Below, in pieces: positions 61,459 to 64,000 of a DNA stretch of 64,000 nucleotides (within the stretch, counting starts at the first letter, position 1; each line of letters opens with the position of its first letter). The position numbers were made by a program, and so were the translations under genes. This DNA is from Ravibacter sp964559125 (lineage in GTDB: Bacteria > Bacteroidota > Bacteroidia > Cytophagales > Spirosomataceae): assembly GCA_964559125.1 (NCBI GenBank), contig CAZLGW010000002.1, positions 124,001-188,000 of the forward strand. The letters run 5' to 3'. The notes under the pieces were generated by a model. The model saw only the letters and a list, made by a program, of their open reading frames with translations. It had not been told where the DNA came from and searched no databases.

Positions 61459-62637
61459 ATGAAAAGAGATTGGGTATTAAAAATTCCGGTAGCCACGGTT
61501 ATAGCCGGCCTGGTGACGGCAATCGGGCTGCAGGCGCAAAGTCCTTCTTTTAACGTAGAGGTGGTAGACAACCAGATAGACATAGGTTACGGCATAGCGA
61601 CAGGCGACGTCGACGGAGACCGCAGGCCCGATATACTATTGGCCGATAAAACAGAAATCGTCTGGTATAAGAATCCGGGGGCCAGGGGTAAAAAGTGGGA
61701 GAGATACGTGATGGCCCGTGATCTTACCGAGTATGATAATGTCTGCATAGCAGCCAGGGATATCGATGGCGACGGGAAGGTGGAAGTAGCTGTAGGCGCT
61801 CAGTGGAATCCCTCCGAAACGAAAGACCCGGCAAAGTCCGGCGCTGTATTTTACCTGAAGCGGCCGCAGGATCCGACACAGCTGTGGAGTCCGGTCAGGC
61901 TTCATCATGAAGTGACCATACACCGGATGGCCTGGGGCAGGACTCCGAAAGGAGATTTTCAACTACTGGTACTTCCTCTGCATGGTCAGGGAAATTCAAA
62001 CGGGGAAGGAGAGGGAGTAAAGTGGATAGCCTATGACGTGCCAGGGAATGTTGACAAGCCCTGGAAGTACCAGCTTCTGGATACGAAAATGCATCTGACG
62101 CATAATTTCCAGGTACTGGAAGAAAAAGGGAAACTGCTCAGAGCAGCGGTAGCCGGCAAGGAAGGCGTACACGTGCTGGAATATGACGGCAGCAAATGGA
62201 GGCTGACCGGCAACTGGCTGGTAAAGGATCATCCTGCAGGCGAAATACAGACAGGCAGACTAACAGGAGGGGAAACCTTCACCGCAACAATAGAACCCAT
62301 GCACGGCACGCATGTCATGCTGACAGACGGCGATCAGAAAAGGGTAATGCTATCTGACAACTTCATGCAGGGGCATGCGCTGGGAGTGGGCGATCTGCTA
62401 GGGCAAGGTCAAGACCAGGTGGTGGCGGGATGGCGTAACCCTAATAAAGACAAGCAGGTAGGGATAAGACTGTTTACCCATAGCAACGGCAAATGGAATG
62501 AATTTGCAGCGGATGACAGCGTAAGAATGGCATGTGAAGATCTGAAGCTGGCCGACCTGGACGGAGACGGGAAGTCCGAAATTATTGCTGCGGGACGCGC
62601 CACACTCAATGTCCTGATCTACTGGAACAATAATTAA
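61459..62637 (+). CDS. exported FG-GAP/VCBS-repeat protein
   Basis: 392 residues with a signal peptide (ending near GLQAQ). At least three calcium-binding FG-GAP repeats are visible: GIATGDVDGDRRPDILLAD, ARDIDGDGKVEVAVGA and KLADLDGDGKSEIIAAG, each with DxDxDG. The fold is a seven-bladed propeller, as in integrin-like domains. Exported proteins of this kind in Bacteroidota often accompany carbohydrate-related enzymes; the ligand is unknown. Confidence 0.88.
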   Translation: MKRDWVLKIPVATVIAGLVTAIGLQAQSPSFNVEVVDNQIDIGYGIATGDVDGDRRPDILLADKTEIVWYKNPGARGKKWERYVMARDLTEYDNVCIAARDIDGDGKVEVAVGAQWNPSETKDPAKSGAVFYLKRPQDPTQLWSPVRLHHEVTIHRMAWGRTPKGDFQLLVLPLHGQGNSNGEGEGVKWIAYDVPGNVDKPWKYQLLDTKMHLTHNFQVLEEKGKLLRAAVAGKEGVHVLEYDGSKWRLTGNWLVKDHPAGEIQTGRLTGGETFTATIEPMHGTHVMLTDGDQKRVMLSDNFMQGHALGVGDLLGQGQDQVVAGWRNPNKDKQVGIRLFTHSNGKWNEFAADDSVRMACEDLKLADLDGDGKSEIIAAGRATLNVLIYWNNN

Positions 62638-62742
62638 CGCAAAAAAACTGCATAAATTTATCGGGAGAAAGGAACCGCGCATACTACAATGATTGTACTT
62701 AATGAATATAACTGTGAAGTTCAATTATTGTAGCTATCGGAC

Positions 62743-63738
62743 ATGGATATCAGAAACACTCCCCTGTCGGTCCTTGACCTTGCCGTAGTGAAGGAAGGGG
62801 CAGATGCCGCCGGGGCGATAGGCGATTCGGTAAAGGTGGCACAGGCAGCCGAAGAATCCGGATACAGGAGTATATGGTTTGCAGAACACCATAATATGCC
62901 GCATGTAGCCAGTTCAGCGACTTCCCTGCTGATAGGCCATATTGCGGGTAAAACTAATTCTATAAAGGTTGGAGCGGGAGGAATCATGCTTCCAAACCAT
63001 TCTCCTCTGGTGATTGCCGAGCAGTTCGGAACCCTCGAAACCCTCTATCCCGGCAGGATTGAGCTCGGACTGGGCAGGGCGCCGGGAACAGACCAGCTTA
63101 CGGCTATGGCCCTTCGCCGGACCAATATGAATACTGCATTTTCATTTCCCGGCGATGTGCAGGAGCTCTGGGACTATTTCAGAAATGATGACCCTGATGT
63201 AAAAGTAAGGGCTTTTCCGGGGCAGGGGCTGCACATACCCTTTTATATGCTGGGCTCAAGCACCGATAGCGCACACCTGGCGGCGAGCCTGGGATTACCC
63301 TATGCATTTGCCGCCCATTTTGCACCAGCACAGTTAAAGAGCGCAGTGAAGATCTACCTGGATGAATTCAAGCCGTCGGAGCAGCTCCAGAAGCCCTATG
63401 TGCTGGTTTGTGTGAATGCTTTCGGGGCCGACTCGGACAAAGAGGCGTACCGTCTTTCTACCAGTATGTTCCGCATGTTTATAGGGATGGTAACAAACCG
63501 CAGGCAACCCCTGGCTCCTCCTGTCGATACCATGGAACCATACTGGACACCGGATATCATGAATGCCGTTGCCCAGATGACAGCCTGTACCTTCATAGGC
63601 GACAAGAAAAGCCTGCATGATCAGTTTGCTGAATTTCGCGACGAAGTGCCGTTCGACGAGTTGATCATCAGCAGCTACATCTACGACCTGGAAGCCAAGC
63701 TGTATTCTTTAAAGCTGATACGCGACGTATTTGCGTAG
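62743..63738 (+). CDS. LLM-class flavin-dependent oxidoreductase (luciferase-like)
   Basis: 331 residues of the bacterial luciferase-like monooxygenase family, group with LuxA-like alkanal oxygenases. It starts with NTPLSVLDLAVVKEG, then RSIWFAEHHNMPHVASSA, VGAGGIMLPNHSPLVIAEQFGTL in pieces GAGGIMLPNHSPL, and RIELGLGRAPGTDQ. It needs reduced flavin supplied by a partner. The substrate is not identifiable. Confidence 0.92.
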   Translation: MDIRNTPLSVLDLAVVKEGADAAGAIGDSVKVAQAAEESGYRSIWFAEHHNMPHVASSATSLLIGHIAGKTNSIKVGAGGIMLPNHSPLVIAEQFGTLETLYPGRIELGLGRAPGTDQLTAMALRRTNMNTAFSFPGDVQELWDYFRNDDPDVKVRAFPGQGLHIPFYMLGSSTDSAHLAASLGLPYAFAAHFAPAQLKSAVKIYLDEFKPSEQLQKPYVLVCVNAFGADSDKEAYRLSTSMFRMFIGMVTNRRQPLAPPVDTMEPYWTPDIMNAVAQMTACTFIGDKKSLHDQFAEFRDEVPFDELIISSYIYDLEAKLYSLKLIRDVFA

Positions 63739-63824
63739 CAGGCCGGTTATAGCGGAGGGGGTACTATTGATAAAGGGTAATTTTTTCTTTAAATCGCATA
63801 TTAATCACATTTTGCGATCTGGTT

Positions 63825-64000
63825 ATGGAAAAACTGGCAGCCTACTTTGAGGGTATTCCGTCGAGTCACCGCAGCGCTATCCTGGTAGGAGGGATTACCA
63901 TCTTCTGGCTTATCGAAAATGCCTTCCCGCTTTTTCGTTTTTCCTACAATAAGTATCGTCACGCGGGTATCAACCTGTTTTTTACCCTTACCACGGTTAT
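63825..64000 (+). CDS. sterol-desaturase-family protein, N-terminal part (3' end outside window)
   Basis: 58 codons are visible from ATG at 63825: MEKLAAYFEGIPSSHRSAI, then a membrane segment ending LIENAFPLFRF and NKYRHAGINLFFTLTTV, the usual N-terminus of sterol-desaturase-family proteins of Bacteroidota. The histidine clusters would lie beyond the window edge. It is transcribed in the same direction as the LLM oxidoreductase, 86 bases apart. Confidence 0.65.
   Translation, partial: MEKLAAYFEGIPSSHRSAILVGGITIFWLIENAFPLFRFSYNKYRHAGINLFFTLTTV

Overview
The window reads as a continuous piece of chromosome from a member of the Bacteroidota. It is gene-dense and roughly half G+C. The evidence is a PorP/SprF outer-membrane protein of the type IX secretion family, promoters of the TTG-(17-23)-TAnnTTTG type, an rpsU leader that carries one of the few recognisable Shine-Dalgarno sequences, a long Bacteroidota-type LptD, M16 and M14 peptidases with periplasmic signals, and short intergenic hairpin repeats. 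I cannot place it below phylum with confidence; the gene set would fit Sphingobacteriales, Chitinophagales or Cytophagales. No phage, insertion sequence, CRISPR array, tRNA or rRNA was seen.

Layout. 1-5.5 kb: the end of an OmpA-type gene, an M23 peptidase with a small GNAT enzyme, then a tight four-gene operon of ECF sigma factor, membrane anti-sigma candidate, DUF4097-like secreted protein and outer-membrane barrel candidate. 5.5-9.1 kb: a polytopic membrane protein, and a Tat-exported Gfo/Idh/MocA oxidoreductase downstream of an exported SUMF1-fold protein that lacks the FGE catalytic cysteines. 9.3-17.9 kb: ABC-F protein, DedA protein, GT2 glycosyltransferase, then a quinone-detoxification-like cluster (two ring-cleaving dioxygenase paralogues, a broken GNAT gene between them, a carboxylesterase), a POT peptide transporter and an NTF2-like exported protein. 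18-22.4 kb: sucA-sucB of the 2-oxoglutarate dehydrogenase complex.

22.6-30 kb: rsfS-ftsH-porP, divergent birA, a TMEM220 protein, a TPR lipoprotein, transaldolase-like fsa, FtsE-like ATPase and thioredoxin. 30.3-41.4 kb: M14 carboxypeptidase, zinc-independent MDR oxidoreductase, agmatine deiminase, sterol-desaturase-family hydroxylase, M16 peptidase, VOC protein, acyltransferase. 41.5-47.9 kb: a large planctomycete-type cytochrome c/DUF1549/LamG/DUF1553 lipoprotein, uridine kinase, a TPR protein and an SDR epimerase. 48-54 kb: an envelope block with LptD divergent from amidase and MlaD, then Ppx/GppA and rpsU. 54-64 kb: NfeD-SPFH pair, acyl-CoA dehydrogenase, UDP-glucose dehydrogenase plus UDP-xylose synthase, an exported CxxC protein, L-serine dehydratase, an FG-GAP protein, an LLM flavin oxidoreductase, and the start of a second sterol-desaturase-family gene.

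Most of the window is ordinary core genome. The items most worth a second look are the sigma/anti-sigma operon with an internally duplicated anti-sigma motif, the rpsU leader, the orphan PSD1-type cytochrome protein, the cysteine-less SUMF1 protein, the broken GNAT gene with an A7 frameshift, and two families of dispersed intergenic inverted repeats. No gap without a gene exceeds 300 bases after the start choices made here. I found no convincing new defence or mobile system.
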